A DNA stretch of 64,000 bases, from contig NZ_JAZHBO010000001.1 in NCBI RefSeq assembly GCF_036541335.1, forward strand, positions 124,001 to 188,000, read 5' to 3'. Of the stretch, positions 27,096-34,744 are shown piece by piece; position 1 is the first letter of the stretch; each line of letters starts with the position of its first letter. The notes under the pieces are model-generated. The model made no database searches. It was not told where the DNA came from and saw only the letters and a list, made by a program, of their open reading frames with translations. The stretch comes from Aquilutibacter rugosus (GTDB lineage: Bacteria > Pseudomonadota > Gammaproteobacteria > Xanthomonadales > Xanthomonadaceae). A program made the translations under genes and the position numbers.

Positions 27096-27116
27096 ACTTA
27101 AAGCTAGAGCATCATC

Positions 27117-27365
27117 ATGCCTCACCCTGTTCTTTCTGAAATTGCCGCTAGTATTTCGGAACTGAAAACAAATCCGATGAAAGTCGTTGCCAGTGGTGGC
27201 GGCATGCCGGTTGCAGTCTTGAATCGCAATGCGCCGGCTTTCTATTGCGTCCCGGCAGATGCATATGAGGCCTTAATCGAGATGCTCGATGATCTCGATC
27301 TGGCCAAGATCGTAAAAGCACGCCAGAAGGAAAAGTCGATCGCGGTCTCGATCGATGACCTATAA
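27117..27365 (+). CDS. Phd/YefM-family antitoxin (StbD-like)
   Basis: 82 residues. Begins HPVLSEIAASISELKTNPMKVV, then GMPVAVLNRNAPAFYCVPADAYEALIEMLDDLDL, the arrangement of StbD/Phd antitoxins with an N-terminal DNA-binding fold and a C-terminal toxin-binding tail. Overlaps the toxin gene by 11 bases, which is usual for type II modules. Confidence 0.9.
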   Translation: MPHPVLSEIAASISELKTNPMKVVASGGGMPVAVLNRNAPAFYCVPADAYEALIEMLDDLDLAKIVKARQKEKSIAVSIDDL

Positions 27366-27654
27366 GCTGGAGTTCAAGGAGTCGGCGCTAAAGGAATGGC
27401 GAAAACTCGGCGAAACGGTCCGATTGCAACTTAAGGCGAAGTTGGCGGAACGACTGCAGGCGCCAAGAGTACCTTCCGCCGCATTGCGGGGCACCAAAGA
27501 TGTCTACAAGACCAAACTTCGCGCCGCCGGCTATCGCCTGGTTTATCAGGTAAACGATGAAACCGTCACCGTGTGCGTTGTTGCCATCGGAAAGCGCAAC
27601 AAAAATGCGATCTATGATTTGGCTTTAGCGCGCCTGGGTCCGGGGAAAAACTAA
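27355..27654 (+). CDS. RelE/ParE-superfamily toxin (StbE-like)
   Basis: 99 residues. YKLEFKESALKEWRKLGETVR, then LRAAGYRLVYQVNDETVTVCVVAIGKRNKNAIYDLA, the beta-sheet core of RelE/StbE mRNA interferases with basic residues (Arg, Lys) in the last strands. Expected to cut mRNA on the ribosome when the upstream antitoxin is lost; whether it is active here is not known. Confidence 0.9.
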   Translation: MTYKLEFKESALKEWRKLGETVRLQLKAKLAERLQAPRVPSAALRGTKDVYKTKLRAAGYRLVYQVNDETVTVCVVAIGKRNKNAIYDLALARLGPGKN

Positions 27655-27688
27655 AGCGGTTTGTACCTCCGGCGGACTACCCGAGCGG

Positions 27689-27832
27689 TCAGCTACCGAG
27701 ATTCGTAAACACCCCGACCGCCAGTTCGGCCCACACCAGCAGGAACGCGCCCAGGCAGACCAGCCGAACGCGGCGTTGCGGTGCAACAAAGAAGCAGATT
27801 GAGTAGTCATCGTGGCAATCAGAGCAATAGGA
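27689..27832 (-). pseudogene. Possible 3' remnant of a small membrane-protein gene
   Basis: A 47-codon minus-strand frame without ATG ends at 27689. Its last part reads VRLVCLGAFLLVWAELAVG then VFTNLGS and stop, which looks like a C-terminal membrane helix rather than random sequence. An upstream TAG at 27835 closes the frame. Either a decayed gene or a small gene with an unusual start; low certainty. Confidence 0.25.
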
Positions 27833-27910
27833 CTATGAGCGGAATGTAACAGAAGTTCGGCACTCTCTGAAAGAAGTCCAAACATGAACAAATTTTCCGA
27901 CGAATGGCAC

Positions 27911-27951
27911 TTGCGGATTGTTAGCACTGTATCTATCATTTTGATAGATAC
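27911..27951 (+). promoter_or_regulatory. Promoter with perfect palindromic operator of the DUF4258/HTH module
   Basis: TTGCGG (27911-27916) and TATCAT (27934-27939) are 17 bases apart. The -10 lies inside a perfect palindrome: GTATCTATCA (27929-27938), TTT, TGATAGATAC (27942-27951). A repressor bound here would block RNA polymerase, so autoregulation by the HTH protein encoded downstream is likely. The first gene starts 18 bases after the palindrome. Confidence 0.75.
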
Positions 27952-27968
27952 GGACATCGGAGAAAACG

Positions 27969-28301
27969 ATGACATCGGATGTCCCGATTCCCCTTGCGAG
28001 ACCGGAGGAGGAAGTTGAACAGATAATTCAAACCGCATCCAAAGACTCTGCCAACGTGTACTTTACCGGCCATGCTGAGCAGCGAATGAAAGAGCGTGGA
28101 TTATTTGATACCGACGTCTTTCGAGTACTCAGATACGGTTCCATTCCGAAACGTCCCAAATTTAGCAAAGAGCACCAAGATTGGACCTACGTCATGGAGC
28201 TTCGCCTGAAAAGCGGCATTACTCTTGGCGTGGTTGTCGCCATGGAACCACTGCCGACGGACGTTGTGGTAGTGACTGTGATGTCAGTTGTTCAAATTTG
28301 A
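27969..28301 (+). CDS. DUF4258-domain protein, possible toxin
   Basis: 110 residues. Residues about 30-108 match the DUF4258 layout: VYFTGHAEQRMKERGLFDTDVFRVLRYG (given here as HAEQRMKERGL and DVFRVLRYG), then alternating strands ending VVVVTVMSVVQI. The fold is RelE-like in some members. Here it precedes an HTH gene by 29 bases and shares its palindromic operator, so a toxin-antitoxin or related autoregulated pair is inferred. Function not proven for the family. Confidence 0.8.
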   Translation: MTSDVPIPLARPEEEVEQIIQTASKDSANVYFTGHAEQRMKERGLFDTDVFRVLRYGSIPKRPKFSKEHQDWTYVMELRLKSGITLGVVVAMEPLPTDVVVVTVMSVVQI

Positions 28302-28330
28302 GATGGCGAACTGCCAAAAACGTGAAAACC

Positions 28331-28846
28331 ATGAACTCTGAAAATACCGTATGTTTCAAGCATCAAGTAGATGAAAGTGAATGCAGTGGACAGTACCACT
28401 ACACCCGCTGCGGCCTGGACAATATCTACCTGACGAACGGCTACAAGATTCGTGACACCAAGTTCGGATCGGCTGTGGCCGTGTTGCACGTCGATGAATT
28501 GCACAAGGAAATCGCCAGGCATCTCGTTCACACCAAGAAAACCTTGACCGGCAAGGAGTTCCGGTTCATCCGCAAGAATCTCGATTTGACGCAATCGGCG
28601 CTCGGTCGCCTGCTGGGGGTCGATTCCCAGACCATCGCGCGGCGCGAGAAGTCCGACATCGTGGAAAATGACGCGGGAACCCATGTGCTGCGGATGCTGT
28701 TTATTCAGCGCGAGAACGAGGCGCAAAAAATGGAATCGTTGATCGAGTTTCTCGACAGCATGGATGAGGACGTCGATGCCACCTTGTGCTTAACGATCGA
28801 ATCCGATGAATCGTGGAACGCTCACAAGGTCATGCAAGCGGCATAA
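28331..28846 (+). CDS. HTH-domain regulator (XRE/MqsA-like), probable antitoxin
   Basis: 171 residues. N-terminal part with CFKHQVDESEC and YHYTRCGLDNIYLTNGY (cysteines that may once have bound zinc, as in MqsA/YgiT), then an XRE-type helix-turn-helix GKEFRFIRKNLDLTQSALGR followed by LLGVDSQTIARREK (about 85-120) and an acidic C-terminus. ATG at 28331 is chosen; an in-frame start 150 bases earlier would lie inside the DUF4258 gene. Likely the repressor that binds the palindrome at 27929-27951. It converges on the sulfate-exporter-like gene, 5 bases away. Confidence 0.82.
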   Translation: MNSENTVCFKHQVDESECSGQYHYTRCGLDNIYLTNGYKIRDTKFGSAVAVLHVDELHKEIARHLVHTKKTLTGKEFRFIRKNLDLTQSALGRLLGVDSQTIARREKSDIVENDAGTHVLRMLFIQRENEAQKMESLIEFLDSMDEDVDATLCLTIESDESWNAHKVMQAA

Positions 28847-28851
28847 CTCGC

Positions 28852-29859
28852 TTACCCCAGCACCAACCGGTTCAAGCCGTAGCCGCCCAGCACCAGGAAC
28901 ACGAACAGACTCGCGGCCAGCAGCAGGGGCTTGATACCCGCCTGCTTGACGGCGCCGACGTGGGTTCGCAGGCCCAGCGCCGCCATCGCCGTGGCCAGAA
29001 TTAGGGTGTCCAACCACACCAGTGACGACATCAGGGCCGGCGGCAACACGCCGAGCGAGTTGATGCCGCACACCACCAGGAACAGCACGGCAAACCACGG
29101 AATCATCAACCGGCCGCTGCCCTGCCCTTCGGAGCGCGACAGCAGCAACAGGAACGGCGCGAGCATCATCACCCGCAGCATTTTTTCGATCACCGCGGTC
29201 GATGCCGCCTGCTCGCTCACGGCACGCCCGGCGGCAACCACTTGCGCCACCTCGTGCACCGACGAGCCGACATAGATGCCGTAGGCGTGTTCGCTTAGCT
29301 GCAGCCACGACTGCAGCAGCGGATAGACGAACATCGCCAGCGTGCCGAACACCACCACCGTGGCCACGGCCACCGACACCTTGTGCGCCTGCGCCTTCAC
29401 CACCGGCTCGGTGGCCAGCACCGCCGCGGCGCCGCAGATCGAGGCGCCCGCGCCGATCAGCACCGAGGTCTCGCGGTCCAGACCGAACACCCGCGTGCCC
29501 AGCCGCACCGCCAACAGGTAGGTAGCCGTCAGCATCACGCCGGCGATCAGCACGCCGCTCCAGCCGACCTGGGCAATGTCCTGAAAGCTCAGGCGCAGGC
29601 CATACAGCACAATGCCGATGCGCAGTAGCGAGCCCTTGGCAAAGTCCACGCCCGGCGCGGTACGCGTGGCCACGAAAGGAAACATGGTATTGCCCAGCAG
29701 CAGCCCGAGTACGATGGCCACCGTGAGGGCCGAGAAACCATGCTCGGCGAACCACGGCATCGCGCCCAGCCACACCGCCAACGCCGCAATCCCGGCGGCC
29801 AGGCCGAGCCCGGCCCACCAGCGCGGGTCGCGCAATGCAAAACTGCCGATAAAACTCAT
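28852..29859 (-). CDS. YeiH-family putative sulfate exporter membrane protein
   Basis: 335 residues, about ten membrane helices. Landmarks of the family: GLLLGNTMFPF, LLRIGIVLYGLRLSFQDI, GAGASICGAAAVLATEPVV and GIYVGSSVHEVAQVVAAG. The substrate of this family is not firmly known. ATG at 29859 (MSFIGSFALRD) fits better than 29880. No linked LysR gene, which often accompanies yeiH, is present. Confidence 0.88.
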   Translation of the reverse strand: MSFIGSFALRDPRWWAGLGLAAGIAALAVWLGAMPWFAEHGFSALTVAIVLGLLLGNTMFPFVATRTAPGVDFAKGSLLRIGIVLYGLRLSFQDIAQVGWSGVLIAGVMLTATYLLAVRLGTRVFGLDRETSVLIGAGASICGAAAVLATEPVVKAQAHKVSVAVATVVVFGTLAMFVYPLLQSWLQLSEHAYGIYVGSSVHEVAQVVAAGRAVSEQAASTAVIEKMLRVMMLAPFLLLLSRSEGQGSGRLMIPWFAVLFLVVCGINSLGVLPPALMSSLVWLDTLILATAMAALGLRTHVGAVKQAGIKPLLLAASLFVFLVLGGYGLNRLVLG

Positions 29860-29891
29860 GAATTCAGGGCGCCGGGACAAAGTCCACTAGT

Positions 29892-29972
29892 TTAGTACTG
29901 GATGGTCACGATGACCACGTCGCTGAAATCGCCGGGCGCGGTGGCGAACAAGGTCAACGCCGAGGTGCCGGT
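29892..29972 (-). pseudogene. Possible remnant of an exported-protein C-terminus after lipA
   Basis: Directly after the lipA stop and in the same frame, 26 codons read TGTSALTLFATAPGDF-SDVVIVTIQY and stop at 29894-29892. This looks like the last strands of a beta-sandwich protein, not like random DNA or a LipA tail. It has no start codon. Perhaps the remains of another gene joined to the lipA end; low certainty. Confidence 0.3.
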
Positions 29973-30956
29973 TTAGCCGTTAACGCCGGCTTCGGCGGCG
30001 GAGCGGTCGGCGTGATACGAGCTGCGGACCAGCGGACCCGAGGCCACGTGGGTAAAGCCCAGTGCGTAGCCGAACTCCTCGAGTTGTTTGAACTCTTCGG
30101 GGGTCCAGTAGCGCAACACGGGGTGGTGATGGGCCGACGGCTGGAGGTACTGGCCGATGGTGATCATGTCCACGTCGTGGGCGCGGAGGTCGCGGAGAGT
30201 GCCTTCGACCTGTTCCATGGTCTCGCCCAGGCCGAGCATGATGCCGGATTTGGTGGTGACATCAGGGTGCTGGGCCTTGAACTGCTGCAGCAGGGTCAGG
30301 GACCACTGGTAGTCGGCGCCGGGGCGGACGTTGCGGTACAGCTCGGGCACGGTCTCGATGTTGTGGTTGAACACGTCGGGCGGGGCGTCGCGGAAGATCT
30401 CCAGGGCGCGCTCCATGCGTCCTTTGCCGCGGAAGTCGGGGGTCAGGATCTCGATCTTGGTGTTCGGGGCGTGGGTGCGGATCTCGTGGATGCAGGTGGC
30501 AAAGTGGCCGGCACCGCCATCGCGCAGGTCATCGCGGTCGACGCTGGTGACCACGACGTATTTCAGGCCCATGTCCTTGATGGTGAGCGCCAGTTTCAGG
30601 GGCTCGGCGGCATCGGGGGGCTTGGGGCGGCCGTGGGCCACATCGCAGAAGGAGCAGCGGCGGGTGCAGACCTCGCCTAGGATCATGAACGTGGCGGTGC
30701 CATGGCCGAAGCATTCGTGGATGTTCGGGCAGCTGGCCTCTTCGCACACGGTGACCAGGGCGTTCTCGCGGAGTTTTTCCTTGAGTTTCTGGACGGCGTT
30801 GCCGGTCGGGATTCTGACGCGGATCCAGCTCGGTTTGCGCAGGGTCTCGACGTGCTGGAACTGCACGGGGCTGCGGGCGATCTTGTCGCCTGCCAGTTGT
30901 TTATTGCCTGGCGTCAGGTCCAGCGGGATGACTTTGCGCGGTTCGGTGGTGGACAC
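29973..30956 (-). CDS. lipA: Lipoyl synthase
   Basis: 327 residues. Radical SAM enzyme that inserts two sulfurs into octanoyl groups on lipoyl domains. The radical-SAM CxxxCxxC in EVCTRRCSFCDV and the auxiliary cluster motif CEEASCPNIHEC are complete, and the C-terminal SSYHAD with the RSSY serine ligand is present. GTG start at 30956. lipB lies 10 bases upstream on the same strand, so the two form an operon. Confidence 0.97.
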   Translation of the reverse strand: MSTTEPRKVIPLDLTPGNKQLAGDKIARSPVQFQHVETLRKPSWIRVRIPTGNAVQKLKEKLRENALVTVCEEASCPNIHECFGHGTATFMILGEVCTRRCSFCDVAHGRPKPPDAAEPLKLALTIKDMGLKYVVVTSVDRDDLRDGGAGHFATCIHEIRTHAPNTKIEILTPDFRGKGRMERALEIFRDAPPDVFNHNIETVPELYRNVRPGADYQWSLTLLQQFKAQHPDVTTKSGIMLGLGETMEQVEGTLRDLRAHDVDMITIGQYLQPSAHHHPVLRYWTPEEFKQLEEFGYALGFTHVASGPLVRSSYHADRSAAEAGVNG

Positions 30957-30965
30957 TATTTTGGA

Positions 30966-31631
30966 TTAACCTTGGGCGGCCGCTGGCTGCGTTTGCTGTG
31001 GCAGTAAGGCGGCCAATTGCAGGTTCAGCCCGAACAGTCGGGCCACATGCTCAAGCAAAGCGGGTTTGACGCCTTCGATGCCCGAGGGACCTCCCAAGTC
31101 TAACATGGAGGTCACGGCCAGCCCCTCGTAGCCGCAGGGGTTGATGCGTTGGAACGGCTCGAGATCCATGGCGATATTGAACGCGAGCCCATGGAAGGTG
31201 CGGCCGTTGCGGACGCGGATCCCGAGGGCGCCGATCTTGGCACCGTTGACGTAGACGCCGGGGGCGCCTTCCTTGCGGGTGGCCTCGATGTTCCAGTCGG
31301 CGCAGGTGTCGATCATGGCCTGTTCGACGCGGTGGACGTACTCTTTGACGCCGATTTTCAGGCGTTTGAGGTCGAGCAGCGGGTACAGGACGATCTGGCC
31401 GGGGCCGTGGTAAGTGACCTGGCCGCCGCGGTCCACTTGGATTACCGGGATATCGCCGGGTGCGAGGACGTGTTCGGGTTTGCCGGCCTGACCGAGGGTG
31501 AACACGGGGTCGTGCTCCACCAGCCACAGTTCGTCGGGAGTGTTCTCGGTGCGGTCGGTGGTGAACTGCGACATGGCCTTCCAGATCGGCTCATACGCCG
31601 CGCGGCCCCAGTCGCGGACTACAGCGTCCAC
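30966..31631 (-). CDS. lipB: Octanoyl-[ACP]:protein N-octanoyltransferase
   Basis: 221 residues. Transfers octanoate from acyl carrier protein to lipoyl domains. RGGQVTYHGPGQIVLYPLL, GVYVNGAKIGALGIRVRNG (catalytic Lys) and NPCGYEGL (catalytic Cys) are all present. The GTG at 31631 gives the normal N-terminus VDAVVRDWGRAAYEPIW; starting at 31745 would add a long Arg-rich run that duplicates the ybeD frame. The start overlaps ybeD by 13 bases, with AGAGG just before. Confidence 0.95.
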   Translation of the reverse strand: MDAVVRDWGRAAYEPIWKAMSQFTTDRTENTPDELWLVEHDPVFTLGQAGKPEHVLAPGDIPVIQVDRGGQVTYHGPGQIVLYPLLDLKRLKIGVKEYVHRVEQAMIDTCADWNIEATRKEGAPGVYVNGAKIGALGIRVRNGRTFHGLAFNIAMDLEPFQRINPCGYEGLAVTSMLDLGGPSGIEGVKPALLEHVARLFGLNLQLAALLPQQTQPAAAQG

Positions 31632-31888
31632 ACGACCTCTGGATGGCCACGCAACAGTTCGTGGGCGCGATCGTATTCTTCGCGGGTATCGGCGCGGAAC
31701 GTGATCCGCACCGAGACGTACTTGCCGTTCGACGATGCTTTCCACTGCACCGACTCACTGATCAAATCGACGTTTGCCTCTTTGAGCAGCATGGGCAGTA
31801 CGGTCTGCAAATCCTTGTCCGCCGGGCCCATCGCGCTGAGCTCAAACTCACCCGGAAACTGGAAGCCGTGTTCTTTCTGGTCTGTCAT
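31619..31888 (-). CDS. ybeD: YbeD/DUF493-family protein
   Basis: 89 residues. A small alpha-beta domain (FQFPGEFELSAMG, VSVRITFRADTREEYDRAHELL) found next to lipB in most gammaproteobacteria; an ACT-like regulatory role has been suggested but is unproven. ATG at 31888 (MTDQKEHGF). It begins 17 bases after a 120-bp palindromic element. Confidence 0.92.
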   Translation of the reverse strand: MTDQKEHGFQFPGEFELSAMGPADKDLQTVLPMLLKEANVDLISESVQWKASSNGKYVSVRITFRADTREEYDRAHELLRGHPEVVWTL

Positions 31889-31904
31889 CGTTTCAGTCCT
31901 AGTT

Positions 31905-32024
31905 AATGGGGACGGAGGCAATTAATATTTCTTAACATTTGGCCACGTGTTGCCCTGCGCGCCACTGCGCTGGGCAAGCGGGCCATCAATTTGTTAAGAA
32001 AATTTAATTGCCTCCGTCCCCATT
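31905..32024. repeat. 120-bp palindromic element, REP/MITE-like
   Basis: The arms at 31905-31936 and 31993-32024 are 32 bases each and complementary at 30 positions; the two mismatches are adjacent. The outer 20 bases AATGGGGACGGAGGCAATTA also form the right arm of the hairpin at 3245-3264. The 56-base centre can form further stems (TTGCCC with GGGCAA). It fills the gap between dacC (ends 32027) and ybeD. This is the format of REP doublets or small non-autonomous elements; it could also act as a transcription attenuator between the two genes. Confidence 0.8.
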
Positions 32025-32026
32025 TC

Positions 32027-33400
32027 TTACTTAAACAGCATGAGGAGGCTGTCCCAGAGGCGGCGGAAGAAACCACCCTCGGCGACATCGGCCAGAGCGA
32101 CGAGCGGCTCGGTGGAGACCAGCTTGTCGCCTTGCATCACCTTGACCGCACCAACGACCTGACCCTTCTTGAGCGGCGCGACGATGGCCTTCTGGACATC
32201 AATCACGGCCTTGAGATCGGCGCCCTGACCGCGCGGAACGACCACGCTCACCGGTTGCAGCGTGCCGACCGGCAGATCGGTGATCGAACCCTTCCAGACG
32301 CGCGTGGTTTGCAGCGGCTTGTTGGCCGGGAACAGCGTCTTGCTTTCAAAGAAGCGGAAGCCCCAGTTCAGCAGCGCCAGCGAATCCGAGGCACGATGTT
32401 CCATCGAGTCGGAGCCTAGGATCACCGAGACCAGACGCATGTCAGCACGCTTGGCCGATGCCATCAGGCAGTAACCCGCGCTGCCCGTGTGGCCGGTCTT
32501 GATGCCGTCAACGGTGCTGTCACGCCACAGCAGCAGATTGCGGTTTTGCTGCGTGATCGGACCGACCGTGAACTCCTTGATGGAGTTGTACGAATACGCC
32601 GTCGGGAAATCCTTAGCCAGCGCACGCCCCAGCAGCGCCAGATCATAGGCCGTGGAGTAATGGTTCGGATCGGGCAAGCCGGTCGGGTTGGCGAAATGCG
32701 AGTTCTTCATGCCGATCTTGCCGGCATAGTGATTCATCAGATCGGCGAAGGCAGCGGTAGTCCCCGCCACATGTTGCGCCAGCGCGATGGCCGCGTCGTT
32801 ACCCGACTGCACCACCATGCCCTTCTCCATCTCGACCAGCGGCGCGCTCTGGTTCACCGGGAAGCCGCTGTAGCTGCCATCGGTACCGGCACCGCCCTCG
32901 CGCCATGCTTCCTCGGTCATGGTCACTTGGTCGTTGGCCTTAACGCGACCGGCTGCCATTTCGGCGGCGATCACATAGCTGGTCATGACCTTGGTGATGC
33001 TGGCCGGTTCGAGTTTCGCGTTGTAGTTCTGACCCGCCAGGATCCGACCGCTGCCGGCATCCAGGATCACCCATGCCTTACCGGTCACAACCGGCGGCGC
33101 GGCAATTGCCGTGGGGGCGGTGGGGGCCGTGGCTTGCGTCTGCGCGGCGGCAGTAGCAGGTGCCACTGTCGAAGTGGCGGCGGTCGTTGCAGCACCACCG
33201 GCTTGCGGCGACGTGGCGCCCGGCGTGGCGTTTTGCGGTTTCAGCGTGTCGGGAACCGGGATTTCCTGAGCGGCCGGTTGGGCAGCGGATGCGGCTTGGG
33301 TCGGGGCGGCGTTTTGGGCTACGGCGGCACCAACGACTACAGTCGCGGCGGCAGCAAGGGTGACTTGCCAGGGACGCGAGGTAAAGCGGTTCTTGATCAT
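32027..33400 (-). CDS. dacC: D-alanyl-D-alanine carboxypeptidase (PBP5/6-type)
   Basis: 457 residues. Trims the pentapeptide of peptidoglycan in the periplasm. Signal peptide, then an Ala/Thr/Pro-rich linker (about 25-105) much longer than in E. coli DacA, then the S11 peptidase domain with SITK (Ser-xx-Lys, about 134), SGNDAA (Ser-x-Asn) and KTGHTG, and the C-terminal PBP5 domain with an amphipathic end (FFRRLWDSLLMLFK) for membrane contact. Gene symbol by family (dacA or dacC). Confidence 0.93.
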   Translation of the reverse strand: MIKNRFTSRPWQVTLAAAATVVVGAAVAQNAAPTQAASAAQPAAQEIPVPDTLKPQNATPGATSPQAGGAATTAATSTVAPATAAAQTQATAPTAPTAIAAPPVVTGKAWVILDAGSGRILAGQNYNAKLEPASITKVMTSYVIAAEMAAGRVKANDQVTMTEEAWREGGAGTDGSYSGFPVNQSAPLVEMEKGMVVQSGNDAAIALAQHVAGTTAAFADLMNHYAGKIGMKNSHFANPTGLPDPNHYSTAYDLALLGRALAKDFPTAYSYNSIKEFTVGPITQQNRNLLLWRDSTVDGIKTGHTGSAGYCLMASAKRADMRLVSVILGSDSMEHRASDSLALLNWGFRFFESKTLFPANKPLQTTRVWKGSITDLPVGTLQPVSVVVPRGQGADLKAVIDVQKAIVAPLKKGQVVGAVKVMQGDKLVSTEPLVALADVAEGGFFRRLWDSLLMLFK

Positions 33401-33520
33401 CGGAGAAACAGGCTGTTTTGCGGGGTGAATCCTCTAGTTTAGAGGAAATGGCGCGTTCAAGTCAGGACCTGCGTATGGCACGCGTTGCGGACGCATTGAC
33501 GCGGCCCTGATCTGCGGCTT

Positions 33521-34714
33521 TTACAGCACCCGCACCGGACGACCGAGCCCCAGCGCAGCAATGCGTTCGATCACGCGCGGCGATTCGTTCTGGGCCACGG
33601 GCCCCACCCGCAGGCGCCAGATGCGGGCGCCGGCGGCCGAGGTGCCTTCGATCACGCGGGCCCCGTTGATCCCTGCCGTCAGCAGGCGGGTCATGGCGTC
33701 GTTGGCGTTGTTCGGGCTCGCGAAACTGGCCACTTGCAGCACGATCTCGCCCGGGCCGGGTTTGAGGTCCGCGGCGGTCGCGGCAACTGTGGTCTCGGCC
33801 GTCACGGCCTGTGCGACCACCGAAGCGGCGGTAGCCGGGATCGGCGGTGCCGTCACCGGACGCGGAGCGCCGGTGGCAATCGTGATGTTGCGCGACTTCA
33901 ACCAAGTCTCGAATTCGGCGGCCGTCATGTTGCGGCCGTCCTGACGCATCGCAAAGCGCGCGGCATCCGGTCGGAATGTGGGCCGGGTGTCGGCCGGCAT
34001 TGCGACAGCTTGCGTCGCAGGCGAGCCATCGGGCTGCAAGGCCTCGACGCGAACGCGACCCGTGCCCCTGGCGACAATGCCGATCTTGGTGGCGGCGGCC
34101 AAACTCAAATCGATGACCCGGCCTTCGTGAAAGGGACCCCGATCGTTGACGCGAACGACGACCGACTTGCCGTTGTCGAGATTGGTGACGCGCGCAAAGC
34201 TCGGGATCGGCAAGGTCTTGTGCGCCGCGCTGAACGCGTACATGTCGTACACCTCCTGCGCCGACGTTCTGCGACCATGGAATTTTTTGCCGTAGTACGA
34301 GGCCGTGCCCTCCTCGCGATAGCCGCGCGTGTCGGCGAGCACGTTGTAGTTCTTGCCCAGCACGCTATAAACCGGCTTGTTGCCGTAACGCGACAGCGGC
34401 AATGCAATCACATCGGGTTCAGGAATCAGATCCGCATTGACCGTGACGCCCTTGATGCTGTCATTCACACCCGGCTTGTACAAACCGCCCGCAACATAAT
34501 CACCGCGCGTGCTCAGATCTTCCTGCGCGGGTGCATACGGCGAGACCGGTTTCGGTGCCGAGTTCATTGTCGAAGGCATCGCCACCTGCTCACCGCTAAG
34601 AATCGCAGAAGGATCCGGCGACGTGCTCGTTGCAGTCTGCAGTGGCGTGGTGGTCTGGCACGCTGCCAGCGCCATCGCCAACAACGAAAGGGAACCAAGT
34701 TTGAGTGTGCGCAT
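33521..34714 (-). CDS. rlpA: Septal-ring lytic transglycosylase RlpA, lipoprotein with SPOR domain
   Basis: 397 residues. Lipobox LAAC near residue 19, a double-psi beta-barrel (YREEGTASYYGKKFHGRRTS to VVRVNDRGPFHEGRVIDLS, key Asp in NDRGPF) and a C-terminal SPOR domain (about 320-397) that binds denuded glycan at the septum. Cuts naked glycan strands. ATG at 34714 is chosen for the signal peptide, with GGGA nine bases before; a TTG at 34741 is possible. 30 bases after mltB. Confidence 0.93.
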   Translation of the reverse strand: MRTLKLGSLSLLAMALAACQTTTPLQTATSTSPDPSAILSGEQVAMPSTMNSAPKPVSPYAPAQEDLSTRGDYVAGGLYKPGVNDSIKGVTVNADLIPEPDVIALPLSRYGNKPVYSVLGKNYNVLADTRGYREEGTASYYGKKFHGRRTSAQEVYDMYAFSAAHKTLPIPSFARVTNLDNGKSVVVRVNDRGPFHEGRVIDLSLAAATKIGIVARGTGRVRVEALQPDGSPATQAVAMPADTRPTFRPDAARFAMRQDGRNMTAAEFETWLKSRNITIATGAPRPVTAPPIPATAASVVAQAVTAETTVAATAADLKPGPGEIVLQVASFASPNNANDAMTRLLTAGINGARVIEGTSAAGARIWRLRVGPVAQNESPRVIERIAALGLGRPVRVL

Positions 34715-34744
34715 ATATCTATGTCCCATTCGGTTTTCCAATTA

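Larger units (their letters stand above)
27655..27968. other. 314-bp gap between the two toxin-antitoxin-like modules
   Basis: No complete gene is supported. It holds a possible minus-strand remnant (27689-27832) and the promoter-operator of the next module (27911-27951). The longer minus-strand open frame that runs through 27625-28038 crosses that promoter and two plus-strand genes and has no protein-like composition. Confidence 0.5.

Noticed and set aside
27625..28038. 137-codon minus-strand open frame
   Set aside because: It overlaps the end of the RelE-type gene, the palindromic promoter and the start of the DUF4258 gene, and its translation lacks protein-like features.
28790..29818. Alternative minus-strand frame over the YeiH-like gene
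   Set aside because: Arg/Gly-rich shadow of the membrane protein; GC-rich DNA gives such frames routinely.
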